Assembly (NCBI GenBank): GCA_965224275.1
Contig: CBDCYR010000001.1
Span: 62,001 to 126,000 of the forward strand
Direction of reading: 5' to 3'
Source: CAUZWH01 sp965224275
GTDB lineage: Bacteria > Pseudomonadota > Alphaproteobacteria > SHVV01
DNA length: 64,000 bases
In this document: piece by piece, positions 15,972-24,286 of the stretch
Position numbering within the stretch: position 1 is the stretch's first letter
Layout: every line of letters begins with the position of its first letter
The notes under the pieces: generated by a model
The model's database searches: none
Seen by the model: the letters and a program-made list of their open reading frames with translations, nothing else
Told to the model about the DNA's origin: nothing
Program-made: the position numbers and the translations under genes

Positions 15972-17537
15972 TTACGTAAAAAACTCAGGGAGCCTGTTCT
16001 TTTGGAGTTTGCCGGTTGCGGTGACCGGTAGTTCGTCGGCAGCAACGAATCGGAAAGCCCTTGGTACCTTGTAGGAGGCCAGGGTTTTGCGGCAGAAATC
16101 CGCGAGCTGTTCGGCGGATACTCGGTCGTGCTTGGCGACCACCACGGCGGCGACGATCTCGTCATGGGTGGGGTCGGCGACCCCGGTTACGAACGCCTCT
16201 TGAACATCGGGATGGCTCCGCAACACATCTTCCACTTCGATAGGCGACACGTTGATGCCGCCGGTTTTCACCATTTCCTTTAACCGCCCGCGAAAATAGA
16301 CGCGACCGTCGGGGCCGTAGAGGGCGAGGTCGCCGGTTAGCAAGTAGCCATCATCGTCGAAGGCGGCGGCATTCTTTTCGGGATCGTTGTAATAGCCCGG
16401 CGTGACATAACCTTTGATCTTGATTTCGCCGATCTCACCATCCGGTACCCGATGGTGCGTTTCCGGGTCGGCAATAACGACATCCATCCCCGGCAGTGGG
16501 AAACCAATACTGTGCTGTCGAATCTCCAGCGTATCGGTGGTCTTGGTCGTGATTGCGTTGGCATAAGTTTCGGTAAGGCCGTAGACGTGACAGATGTTGG
16601 GCGCGAGGCGTGCCGCTTGTGCGATCTGGGTTGGCGATCCCAAAGTTGCACCGGTGCGTAGCGCACTGAGATTGCGTTTCGCAAAATCGCGATGTTCCAG
16701 CACGGCGTGAACCATATTTGCGGTGACATACACCGCCGTGCAGCGCTCCTCCTCGAGGAGGCGCAGCGCCTCGCCGGCATCAAAAACATCCTGGACGACC
16801 AAGCAGGCGCCGTGTGTGAACGAAACAAACAACGCGTTTTCGCAACCGAATCCCCAAAACAGTGGCGAGGGGAGCCATACGCGATCACCAACGACGATTC
16901 CGAGGCGCTCGCCGATGTTCCATGCGTTCTCGATCAGCCCAAAGTGTTGAATCGGCACGCCCTTGGGGGTCGACGTTGACCCCGATGTGTAGAGCATGGC
17001 GGCGACATCGTTGGGCTCGGCCTCAATTTCGAACATTTCGTCGCGACCATCATGTGATGCAAGCAAGTCACCGAATGGAATCACCCCCTCCGGGTCTCCA
17101 CCTGCATCCGCTAAACAGATTATGTGTTCGAGCTGGGGCAGACGTTCGCCACGTGGTTCCAGCGCAGCCATTGTCGCCAGATAGTCATTGTTGATAAAGC
17201 GGTCGACGGTGACGAGCGCACGGGCTTGGGAGTGGGAAAGCATGTATTCGAGCTCGTGGGCGGTGGCCCAGGTATTGATCGCGACCGCGACCGCGCCGAT
17301 CGAGGCAATGCCAAAAAACGCGACCAGCCACTCGGGCCGATTCTGCATCAGGAGTGCGACGTGGTCACCGCGGCCGACCCCGAGATTGATTAGACCACTC
17401 GCAAAAGCCCGCGATTGCGCGCGAAGATCGCGATAGGACAGCGCCTGACCGCGACCGACCACCGCGCAACCATCGGGAAAACGTTCCGACAGCTCATCGA
17501 GCAAGTGGGGCAGGGTTCTACTTTTCGGTGGGTCCAT
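15972..17537 (-). CDS. Acyl-CoA synthetase / benzoate-CoA ligase-like (ANL superfamily)
   Basis: A 521-residue AMP-forming ligase with the P-loop YTSGSTSTPKGVP near residue 175, the A5 motif YGLTETYA, LLTGDLALYGPDGRVYFRGR, and the C-terminal catalytic Lys in ATGKLQKNRLPEF. The overall layout matches benzoate-CoA and related carboxylate-CoA ligases. The ATG at 17537 is chosen because the family usually starts just before the segment LSYRDLRAQS; a TTG at 17594 would add 19 residues without homology. It is probably cotranscribed with the SMP-30 gene. Substrate unknown. Confidence 0.88.
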   Translation of the reverse strand: MDPPKSRTLPHLLDELSERFPDGCAVVGRGQALSYRDLRAQSRAFASGLINLGVGRGDHVALLMQNRPEWLVAFFGIASIGAVAVAINTWATAHELEYMLSHSQARALVTVDRFINNDYLATMAALEPRGERLPQLEHIICLADAGGDPEGVIPFGDLLASHDGRDEMFEIEAEPNDVAAMLYTSGSTSTPKGVPIQHFGLIENAWNIGERLGIVVGDRVWLPSPLFWGFGCENALFVSFTHGACLVVQDVFDAGEALRLLEEERCTAVYVTANMVHAVLEHRDFAKRNLSALRTGATLGSPTQIAQAARLAPNICHVYGLTETYANAITTKTTDTLEIRQHSIGFPLPGMDVVIADPETHHRVPDGEIGEIKIKGYVTPGYYNDPEKNAAAFDDDGYLLTGDLALYGPDGRVYFRGRLKEMVKTGGINVSPIEVEDVLRSHPDVQEAFVTGVADPTHDEIVAAVVVAKHDRVSAEQLADFCRKTLASYKVPRAFRFVAADELPVTATGKLQKNRLPEFFT

Positions 17538-17623
17538 CGCGCCGCTCAGGGGTTCGTTCGCCCGAGAGCCTAACCGACCCGGACTACGGGGCAAGTCTTG
17601 ACTGATCTAAGTCGGTATCTGGG

Positions 17624-18367
17624 TCAGCCCAACTCTGCCAAACCGGGAAACATTTCCAGGAGTAGAAATGCGAAACGGGACAGATCGCCGGTAAAAATAG
17701 CGACACCGGTAATGACGAGCAGACCGCCGGTAGCGATTTCGACCTTGCGGATATGGCGTCGGAACCGCCTTAAGAAACCCATAAACGGCTTTACCGCGAG
17801 TGCGGCCACAATAAAGGGAATGCCAAGTCCGAGCGCGTAGGTACCTAGGAGGCTAACACCATATCCGAGCGAGTCATTGCTCGCGGCAACAGCCAGTATC
17901 GTCGCCAGGATCGGGCCTATGCACGGCGTCCAACCGAACCCAAACGCCAGCCCAACCAAGAACGCGCCAAAGAGCCCCGCAGGCACCTTGTCAGGGTGAA
18001 ATCGTGCCTCGCGATACAAGAAAGGAATCCGCAACAAACCGGCATAATGAAGTCCGAAAACGACGATGACAGCGCCTGCAACCTTGCTGATCACGTCGAC
18101 GTTTTCGACGATTAGCGCATTCACAGCCGAAGCCGTCGCGCCTAACGTTACAAACACGGTCGAGAAACCAAGCACGAAGGCCAATGCGGACATGACAACC
18201 TGACGGCCTACGGCAGCATCGGCTTCGCTTTCGCTGGTCAGCTCGTTGAAAGATGTGCCGGCGACAAACGACAGATAGGCTGGAACAATGGGGAGTACGC
18301 ACGGGGAAAGAAAACTGATAATCCCCGCAACTGCCACTGCCCCATAAGTTATTTCGGTTGCACCCAT
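17624..18367 (-). CDS. CcdA/DsbD-like membrane thiol-disulfide transporter
   Basis: A 247-residue protein with six hydrophobic segments. It carries the two hallmark cysteine motifs of the CcdA family: FLSPCVLPIVP in the first segment and GWTPCIGPILA in the fourth. CcdA passes electrons from cytosolic thioredoxin across the membrane for cytochrome c maturation or other periplasmic reductions. It is divergent from tusA, and no cytochrome c maturation genes are nearby. With TusA, TIGR02186 and TauE in the neighbourhood, a link to sulfur metabolism is possible. Confidence 0.92.
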   Translation of the reverse strand: MGATEITYGAVAVAGIISFLSPCVLPIVPAYLSFVAGTSFNELTSESEADAAVGRQVVMSALAFVLGFSTVFVTLGATASAVNALIVENVDVISKVAGAVIVVFGLHYAGLLRIPFLYREARFHPDKVPAGLFGAFLVGLAFGFGWTPCIGPILATILAVAASNDSLGYGVSLLGTYALGLGIPFIVAALAVKPFMGFLRRFRRHIRKVEIATGGLLVITGVAIFTGDLSRFAFLLLEMFPGLAELG

Positions 18368-18411
18368 ATCGACCGAGTCTGAGTATCATCTAAGCATCGG
18401 ATTATGTGAGA

Positions 18412-18427
18412 TGTTCTTACCAGAACA
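18412..18427. promoter_or_regulatory. Palindrome in the ccdA-like/tusA divergent promoter region
   Basis: TGTTCTTACCAGAACA is a perfect 6-bp inverted repeat with a 4-bp spacer. It lies 45 bp from the CcdA-like start and about 100 bp from the tusA start, and could be an operator for a dimeric regulator. It is not the alphaproteobacterial LexA box, which is a direct GTTC repeat. The regulator is unknown. Confidence 0.35.
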
Positions 18428-18528
18428 TAGGCCTGCGTCCGTGCTGCGTGAATCACTTTGTTGTGCACGAAACACGGCAGAAGAGTGTGCAACATACGAT
18501 GTCGAACAAATTCAAACACGCCCGATAA

Positions 18529-18762
18529 ATGCCCGATGAAACGATAGTTCTTGATGCAAAAGGTTTGGCCTGTCCGTTGCCCGTGCTTAAGGCACGCAAG
18601 CTTCTTAAATCGATGAGTCCTGGCGAAATCCTTGAAATTCAGGCGACCGATCCGGCCGCATCACGTGATTTCGCAGCATTTTGTGAAGCCGCTGGGCACC
18701 AGCTGGTTGAACGTCGGGAAAGCGACGACATCCTGCTCTTCAAGATCCGCAAGGGTCCCTGA
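18529..18762 (+). CDS. tusA: TusA/SirA-like sulfurtransferase
   Basis: A 77-residue protein of the TusA/SirA/YedF family with the signature GLACPLPVLKARK. Its CPxP cysteine (residue 16) carries the persulfide. Family members relay sulfur for tRNA thiolation, molybdenum cofactor synthesis or sulfur oxidation. It sits between the CcdA-like gene and the TIGR02186/TauE pair, which favours a general sulfur-handling role. It might also support the molybdenum hydroxylase elsewhere in the window. The gene symbol names the family, not a proven function. Confidence 0.88.
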   Translation: MPDETIVLDAKGLACPLPVLKARKLLKSMSPGEILEIQATDPAASRDFAAFCEAAGHQLVERRESDDILLFKIRKGP

Positions 18763-18798
18763 ACGCGGTCACGGCCGGAATGTAGCGCGCGTTCTCTC

Positions 18799-19554
18799 TC
18801 ACGCTCGGCGGAACATGATCCCGGCCAACCAGCCGGCAAAAACCGCGATGGATACCGCAAGCAGCCCGTAAGCCGCGGGTTCGTTGAGTGCAAAATCGAA
18901 GACCGCACGTTCAAGACCGGTCTTATTGATAAAGAAAAAGGCATTGCGCGTTTCCACCACCTCGCCGCGCTCGATCAGATAAAACACGACAAAATAGCCA
19001 CCAACTGGCGCATAAGCGGGCAGTTCGACGCTGGTGCGAAACAGCGTGTTGCCCTGGAATTCGACCTTGCCAACCTGGCGCAGGTAGAGGCCCTCTTTTT
19101 CTTTGTTGTTTATCAACGCTTCCCGATACGGGTAGAGCTTCACGTCGGTCACGTCCTCACGTGCTTCGAGCTTGAGATACTCGGCGCCAATTTGGAGCTG
19201 CGACCACAGTGCCTGTTTGGCAATCTCGGGCAGCGGTCGGCTCGCAGCGACAGCGTAGAAACCCGGGACTTCGTCAAAGACAAGTGCGTCACTGTTTATC
19301 CATATGCCAGCGACTCTGGTCTTGCGTCTGACCACGTCACTCTGTGTCGGGCCCCGCACGACGGCAACCACGTCGCCCTCTCCGATGCGAGAGCCGAACA
19401 GGATGAGCTCCGCACCGGTATAATTGGATGTGATCGCGATGTGCCGCGATGACACATCCCCAGTAAGTTGATCGGCTGCTCGCGCGTCGGTGTACGGCGC
19501 ATCCGCAAGGGCCACGCCGACAATCGCTAACAGCAAGGGCAGGTGCGTTTTCAA
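18799..19554 (-). CDS. TIGR02186 / Alph_Pro_TM family membrane-anchored protein
   Basis: A 251-residue exported protein with an N-terminal signal (MKTHLPLLLAIVGVALADA) and a single C-terminal membrane anchor (LLAVSIAVFAGWLAGIMF) followed by RRA. The central region, with ELILFGSRIGEGDVVAVVRGP, is typical of the alphaproteobacterial TIGR02186 family. The family has no established function but is regularly found beside TauE/SafE exporters. It starts at a TTG that overlaps the TGA stop of the tauE-like gene (TTGA), so the two are translationally coupled. Confidence 0.88.
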   Translation of the reverse strand: MKTHLPLLLAIVGVALADAPYTDARAADQLTGDVSSRHIAITSNYTGAELILFGSRIGEGDVVAVVRGPTQSDVVRRKTRVAGIWINSDALVFDEVPGFYAVAASRPLPEIAKQALWSQLQIGAEYLKLEAREDVTDVKLYPYREALINNKEKEGLYLRQVGKVEFQGNTLFRTSVELPAYAPVGGYFVVFYLIERGEVVETRNAFFFINKTGLERAVFDFALNEPAAYGLLAVSIAVFAGWLAGIMFRRA

Positions 19555-20471
19555 TGTTCGATCAACGGTCCGACCGAGAATGGTTCATCAGGCGTGACAA
19601 CCAAGTCGACGCCCAATTTGGCACCAACCGCAACGACGAGAATTCCGAGCAGCGCACGCAATTGTTCGCCACGCAGTTCCGCACCCACGCGCGACCCCAA
19701 TTGGGCGCCGATCACCGCACCGGCCAGAAGGGTAAGGGCGAGCAAAACGTCGACGGTCTGATTCGTCATGGCGTGTAAGAAGGTTGAGATCGACGTAACA
19801 AATATAATCTGAAAAAGAGACGTGCCAACAGCTAGTGCTGTCGGCATACCGAGCAAATAGATCATCGCTGGGATCAGGAAGAAGCCGCCGCCCACGCCCA
19901 TGATCGCGGCGAGAATTCCGACAATCAGGCCCAGGCCAAACGGCGGAATCGCGCTGATATAGAGCTTTGATTTCTGAAAGCGTAGTCGTAGGGGCCAGCC
20001 ATGGGCCCAATAGTGGGTATGTAGGCGACGTCGGGGGGCGGTGGGTCGTCTACTCCGGATGATGGCACGTACGCTCTCGATCACCATGAGTCCGCCGACG
20101 ACGGACAAGAAGACCACGTAAGCAATCGAAATCACCAACTCCACTTGGCCGACTTCGCGTAAGTAACGAAACAATAAAACGCCTATCGCCGAGCCCAAGC
20201 TGCCACCCAGCAGCATGACAAATCCCATTTTGAAATCAACATTGCCGCGCCGCCAATGCGCGATCACCCCGGATACCGAAGCGGCAGCGACTTGGTTGGC
20301 TTCGCTGGCAACCGCGACCGCGGGTGGCACACCAATAAATATTAGCAACGGGGTCATGAGGAAGCCGCCGCCGACACCGAACATCCCGGACAGAAACCCC
20401 ACACCTGCCCCCATCCCGAGCAGCAAGAAAATGCTGACCGACATTTCGGCGATGGGGAGGTAAATCTGCAT
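19551..20471 (-). CDS. Sulfite exporter TauE/SafE family permease
   Basis: A 306-residue membrane protein with the duplicated TauE/SafE motif: GMFGVGGGFLMTPLLIF near residue 30 and IMGVGGGFFLIPAMIYLLG near 190. About eight membrane segments flank a polar loop (SRRPTAPRRRLHTHYWAH). The family exports sulfite, sulfoacetate and related anions. It is the first gene of a two-gene operon with the TIGR02186 protein, and TusA lies next to it. Confidence 0.92.
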   Translation of the reverse strand: MQIYLPIAEMSVSIFLLLGMGAGVGFLSGMFGVGGGFLMTPLLIFIGVPPAVAVASEANQVAAASVSGVIAHWRRGNVDFKMGFVMLLGGSLGSAIGVLLFRYLREVGQVELVISIAYVVFLSVVGGLMVIESVRAIIRSRRPTAPRRRLHTHYWAHGWPLRLRFQKSKLYISAIPPFGLGLIVGILAAIMGVGGGFFLIPAMIYLLGMPTALAVGTSLFQIIFVTSISTFLHAMTNQTVDVLLALTLLAGAVIGAQLGSRVGAELRGEQLRALLGILVVAVGAKLGVDLVVTPDEPFSVGPLIEH

Positions 20472-20723
20472 CGGGAAAACCCGAAAAAAACCGCGTTAGC
20501 GGGTTACGAAACCTTAATTACCGAGTGCCGCCAGTCTATTCCCGGTATCCTGACGGCACAACAGCCGCAAGTAAAAGAAGCGTTCTTCGAAAATATTAGA
20601 GCGTTCGCTCAATACTGCTTATTCCATCGGGGAGAATACGCGCCCACGCCAGCCCATGCCCAGATGCAAAACATCCCGTTGCGCTCTGCGGCAGCGAGCG
20701 CACGGCTTTATTTGATTGGATCG
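20472..20723. other. No gene recognised (252 bp)
   Basis: Upstream region of the TauE gene and downstream of the barrel remnant. It should contain the TauE promoter. No tRNA, terminator hairpin or conserved frame could be supported. Confidence 0.4.
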
Positions 20724-20970
20724 TTAGAAGCGCCAGGATCCGCCGAGCGTAACCGATGTATTGTTCCGCTCGAAGTTGGGTAGGTTGCTCGATACCGACT
20801 CGCGCAGAATGATTGCCAGCAGGGTGAAGTCGCTGCTTAGCGGAATACTGTGAACGAATGTCGCCCGAAACTCTTCTTCCTGACGTTTGGTGTTGGGATC
20901 GACGGAAGGATCTGGAGCGTTGTACTTCGTCCGTCCACGCGACAGGGTCAGCGACGTTGTCCACGGATCG
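20724..20970 (-). pseudogene. C-terminal barrel fragment of a TPR/outer-membrane barrel protein (Slam/DUF560-like)
   Basis: This minus-strand frame encodes SNDPWTTSLTLSRGRTKYNA and ends at SVTLGGSWRF, a typical outer-membrane C-terminus with a terminal aromatic residue. Segments such as DPNTKRQEEEF and SNLPNFERNNTSV resemble the last strands of surface-lipoprotein-assembly-modifier-like barrels. It starts where the opposite-strand fragment of the same type of protein begins, so it is one piece of a rearranged gene. Pieces are ordered and discussed in the findings. Confidence 0.6.
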
Positions 20971-20984
20971 TTGCTCGTGCCGAT

Positions 20985-21500
20985 GCCCAGTGCGCTCGAG
21001 CGGATGCTGCTCATCAATCCCAATCTACCGCGTGTGCGGCTCGAACTGGGTGTTCTGTATTTCCGGCTGGGATCCTATCAACTGGCGAAGACCTATCTCG
21101 ATCGCGCGGTCGAAGGTGAAAACGTCCCAGACGAAGTTCGCCAGCGCGTCGAAACTTTTCTTGCCGAGATCGAGAAGCGATTGTCGCGACATCAATTTTC
21201 AGGTTCGGTATTCGGCGGCGTTCGTTACCAAACCAATGCCAATGCCGGTCCGACTTCGGGAACCGTTCTCGCCAACGGCGTGACCGCAACTCTCGCCGAT
21301 CAATTCACCAGGACGAGCGACGAGAACCTATTCGTATCAGCAAACGTACGTCACACGTATGATTTACAATTGCAGGCAGGTGAGGTGTGGGAGACGAACC
21401 TCACGGTGTACGGGTCTGAGCAAACGCAGCAAAACCAGCTCGACCTCATTTTCTTCAACGTCGAGTCCGGACCGCGCGGGCCTTTCGCGCCGGCCTGGTT
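20985..21500 (+). pseudogene. TPR and first-barrel-strand fragment of the same Slam/DUF560-like gene
   Basis: The plus-strand frame reads ERMLLINPNLPRVRLELG, LYFRLGSYQLAKTYLDRA and then VFGGVRYQTNANAGP, VRHTYDLQL and FFNVESGPRGPF. This is the usual order in these proteins: last tetratricopeptide repeat, linker, then the first barrel strands. No signal peptide or upstream repeats are present. After about 21495 the similarity stops, and the expected continuation is found on the other strand to the right. The frame itself runs on to 21678, but those residues look like non-coding readthrough. Confidence 0.6.
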
Positions 21501-21504
21501 GGAA

Positions 21505-21775
21505 GCTGCTACACGCAAAGGTCAACATCACTTGTTCGGTCGCAGCCACGCGGACCGATATTCTTGCATCAGTCGTCGTGCCGTCCAGTTCGTCGATGGT
21601 TTGGCTTCCCCCGGCCCCGTCGTGGAACTCCCGCGCTTTGAACTCGAAATTGGCGTCAAGCAGAAACCGGGGTGCTAACTGGTCAGTAAAGTTCACGCCC
21701 AGACCAATCGTTTCGAGGTAGGGAAGGTCATCCAGGCGAATATAGTCGCCCGTAATGTACGGGCGCCATGGATAC
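21505..21775 (-). pseudogene. Middle-barrel fragment of the same Slam/DUF560-like gene
   Basis: Read on the minus strand, 21775 to 21505 gives RYPWRPYITGDYIRLDDLPY, LETIGLGVNFTDQLAP, NFEFKAREF and VRVAATEQVMLTFA. These are strands expected between the plus-strand fragment and the C-terminal fragment. It has no start codon of its own in this frame. About 170 bp further right (21780-21950), other frames hold weaker barrel-like sequence, which suggests additional frameshifts. Confidence 0.5.
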
Positions 21776-22039
21776 CGACACGCCCAACGGGATCACCAAA
21801 GCGGCCGCGAACCAGCCGCCGAGAAAAAAACTCGCCAAGTAACAAAGTCACGTCGGTCAAACCCCCGGATTGCGCTTGTAGTTTCGCGCAGACGCCCCCT
21901 CGCGCCGACGCCAACGCTCGACCGTAGCCAGATCGGTGCGCATTTATAACGTGCGCACGGGTTCGGTCAAAGCAAATAAGTGAGATAAATCAGTCGGTTT
22001 GCTTTCTCGGCGATGGTGGGAATCAGCCAGTTCGTATTG

Positions 22040-22369
22040 CTACAACACCCCGGCAGCTTCCAGATCGCGTCGCAACCGCCCGGAAAGGGCCAGAAAATAC
22101 ATGCGAAAATCGCTTGCCAGCGACCACAACGGGAAGCGAAAGGTCGCTGGTCTGTTTTTTTCGATCGCGAAATGGCCGATCCATGCGAATAGGTAGCCAT
22201 TAACCACCGCAACGAGCAGGTACCAAGGATTGCCCGTAGCCGCCAGAACTACAATGAAAGCGATACTGATCGTGGTACCTATGTAGTGTAGTACCCGCGT
22301 TGCACGGCGCCGATGCTCGCGCAAATAGTATGGCCAAAAGTCCCGATAGGACTGAATCTGTTCGGTCAA
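22040..22369 (-). CDS. Mpo1/DUF962 family membrane protein
   Basis: A 109-residue protein of the YGL010w/Mpo1 (DUF962) family. The motifs FWPYYLREHRRRATRVLHYI and YLFAWIGHFAIEKNRPATF contain the conserved histidines of this family, and it has two or three hydrophobic segments. Yeast Mpo1 is an iron-dependent dioxygenase in fatty-acid alpha-oxidation; bacterial members are mostly unstudied. A TTG at 22369 preceded by AAGGAG is the likely start, because the 28 residues upstream in frame show no family similarity. It is divergent from the fatty-acid oxidation cluster, which suits a lipid role. Confidence 0.82.
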   Translation of the reverse strand: MTEQIQSYRDFWPYYLREHRRRATRVLHYIGTTISIAFIVVLAATGNPWYLLVAVVNGYLFAWIGHFAIEKNRPATFRFPLWSLASDFRMYFLALSGRLRRDLEAAGVL

Positions 22370-22537
22370 TCGATCTCCTTCGCTCGTCGGAGCGGACTTA
22401 GACTTCAACGATAGGAATTGGCACAGTCGTCCGCGGCGCCTTTTTTGACCCACTTGCGGGCGTCACATACATTGCCGATACCCAAGCGTACCCTAGCTTA
22501 TTGGGTTAAATCGGTCACTCGGCACAAAAGCAATGTG

Positions 22538-24250
22538 ATGCAATACCGACGCGATACCCGCGGCTTAAACTTTTTTGAGCACGACCCCAATTTGCACGAT
22601 GTTCTGCAGCGCATCGACGGCACCGGATTTGATCGATGGCGTCAAACATTGTCGTCGTTTGGCGCATGGGTCGGCGGCGAGGTCGATGCCCAGGCCGAAT
22701 ATACCGACCGGCTCGGTCCGCCGTCACTGCGGACTTACGATCGCAATGGCGAGCTCGTTAACGAGGTGATCCACAATCCCGCTTGGCAGGCGATATCGCG
22801 AGAGGCGTATGAACGTGGTGTCGTGGGCTTCAACTATGGCAATGATCCGGCACCTTTTCTCATCACGTTTACGATGGGCTATTTATTATCCCAATCCGAT
22901 GTCTCGTTGCATTGCCCGGTGACGATGACCGGTGCCGTTGCGTACGTCCTCGATCGCCACGCACCAGCGACAGTTCGAGACAAATACCTGCACCAACTCA
23001 TACGCACCGACGGCAAAGCACTCACCGGCGGCACGTGGGCAACGGAGCTTCACGGGGGCAGCGATGTGGGGGCCACAACAACCTCGGCCCGCGCCGAGGG
23101 CGACCACTTCCGTCTCAACGGCCTCAAGTGGTTTGTCAGTAATATTGACGGCGGCATCGGATTGGCGACGGCGCGCCCGGAAGGAGCACCGGCCGGGACC
23201 GCGGGCCTGGGCCTCTATCTTGTGCCCAGCCACCTTGAAGATGGCAACGTTAATTCTATGCGGATCCGGCGGTTGAAAGACAAGCTTGGAACCTGTGGGG
23301 TCCCGACCGGCGAGTTGGATTTGATCGACACTTTCGCGGTGGAAATCGCCCCGCCGCCGGATGGGTTTAAGTTGATGATGAAGGCGCTTGAGATAAGCCG
23401 TATTCACAATGCCATGGCATCGGTCGGGCTCCAGCGCCGCGCCTTCCTCGAAACCGTGAGCTATGCCACCCATCGCCGTGCCTTCGGCGAAACGATTGTT
23501 GCCTACCCCATGGTGCAGGACGAAATCCTCGATATGCTCGTCGAGTTGGAAGCGGACTGCTGCCTTGCATTCGAAGCGGCGCGAACGTTCGATGCCGAAC
23601 AGCGCGACGAATCCCTACACCCGTGGCTTAGGCTGGTGACCGCGCTGGCAAAATATCGCACTGCGGAGGGTGCCAACGAAACCTGTCGCCGAGCCATTGA
23701 AGTCATCGGTGGCAACGCCTACACGTACGATCTTGTAACACCGCGCCTTCTTCGAGATGCACAAGTCACAACTGTTTGGGAGGGTCCCGCCAACATCCAG
23801 GCGCTTGAGGTTTTGAGGATGCTCTCCAATCGACATCCGGGTTTCGGCTTTTACACGGATCGAATCGAGGCGGTGCTCGACCAATCGCCCGACGCAATGG
23901 GCGGGCTCAAAACGAGCATCTCGTCAGCCCTCGGAGACTGTCGTGATGCAGTCGATCTGTTGCAAGAGGACAAAGATCTGGCCCAACGCCATGCCCGACG
24001 CCTCATGCAGTTACTCGCCGATACGTTAGCGGCCGCCCTTGTCCTTGAAGAGGCGGCGCATAAATATTCTCAAGGTGACACCCGCAAAATGCTGGTCGCC
24101 GAGCGGTTTATCTCTCGGCACTTCTCGCCGCCGCCAAAACGCGGCATTTTGGCGAGCACCGACCGTTCGAACGTGTATTTTACCGAATTGGTTAGCTACC
24201 ACGACGTCGTTCTAGATCATGGTCCCAACGATACACCGGCGGCGCATTGA
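22538..24250 (+). CDS. Acyl-CoA dehydrogenase, AidB-like subgroup
   Basis: A 570-residue FAD enzyme of the acyl-CoA dehydrogenase superfamily. Its N-terminus NFFEHDPNLHDVLQRI, the FAD-binding stretch TGGTWATELHGGSDVGATT and the C-terminal catalytic-region motif VTTVWEGPANIQALEVLRM place it near AidB-type or long acyl-CoA dehydrogenases. It is the first gene of a plus-strand beta-oxidation cluster, with thiolase 36 bp downstream. ATG 22538 is preferred because family similarity begins there; the frame is open for 40 codons further upstream, without a clear ribosome site at either place. Confidence 0.88.
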   Translation: MQYRRDTRGLNFFEHDPNLHDVLQRIDGTGFDRWRQTLSSFGAWVGGEVDAQAEYTDRLGPPSLRTYDRNGELVNEVIHNPAWQAISREAYERGVVGFNYGNDPAPFLITFTMGYLLSQSDVSLHCPVTMTGAVAYVLDRHAPATVRDKYLHQLIRTDGKALTGGTWATELHGGSDVGATTTSARAEGDHFRLNGLKWFVSNIDGGIGLATARPEGAPAGTAGLGLYLVPSHLEDGNVNSMRIRRLKDKLGTCGVPTGELDLIDTFAVEIAPPPDGFKLMMKALEISRIHNAMASVGLQRRAFLETVSYATHRRAFGETIVAYPMVQDEILDMLVELEADCCLAFEAARTFDAEQRDESLHPWLRLVTALAKYRTAEGANETCRRAIEVIGGNAYTYDLVTPRLLRDAQVTTVWEGPANIQALEVLRMLSNRHPGFGFYTDRIEAVLDQSPDAMGGLKTSISSALGDCRDAVDLLQEDKDLAQRHARRLMQLLADTLAAALVLEEAAHKYSQGDTRKMLVAERFISRHFSPPPKRGILASTDRSNVYFTELVSYHDVVLDHGPNDTPAAH

Positions 24251-24286
24251 GAAAGTTTGGTTACCGCGTCCTAATCGAGGTTCCCT

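Noticed and set aside
18412..18427. The TGTTCT/AGAACA palindrome as a LexA (SOS) box
   Set aside because: Alphaproteobacterial LexA sites are direct repeats GTTC-N7-GTTC; this is an inverted repeat with a 4-bp spacer and no SOS gene nearby.
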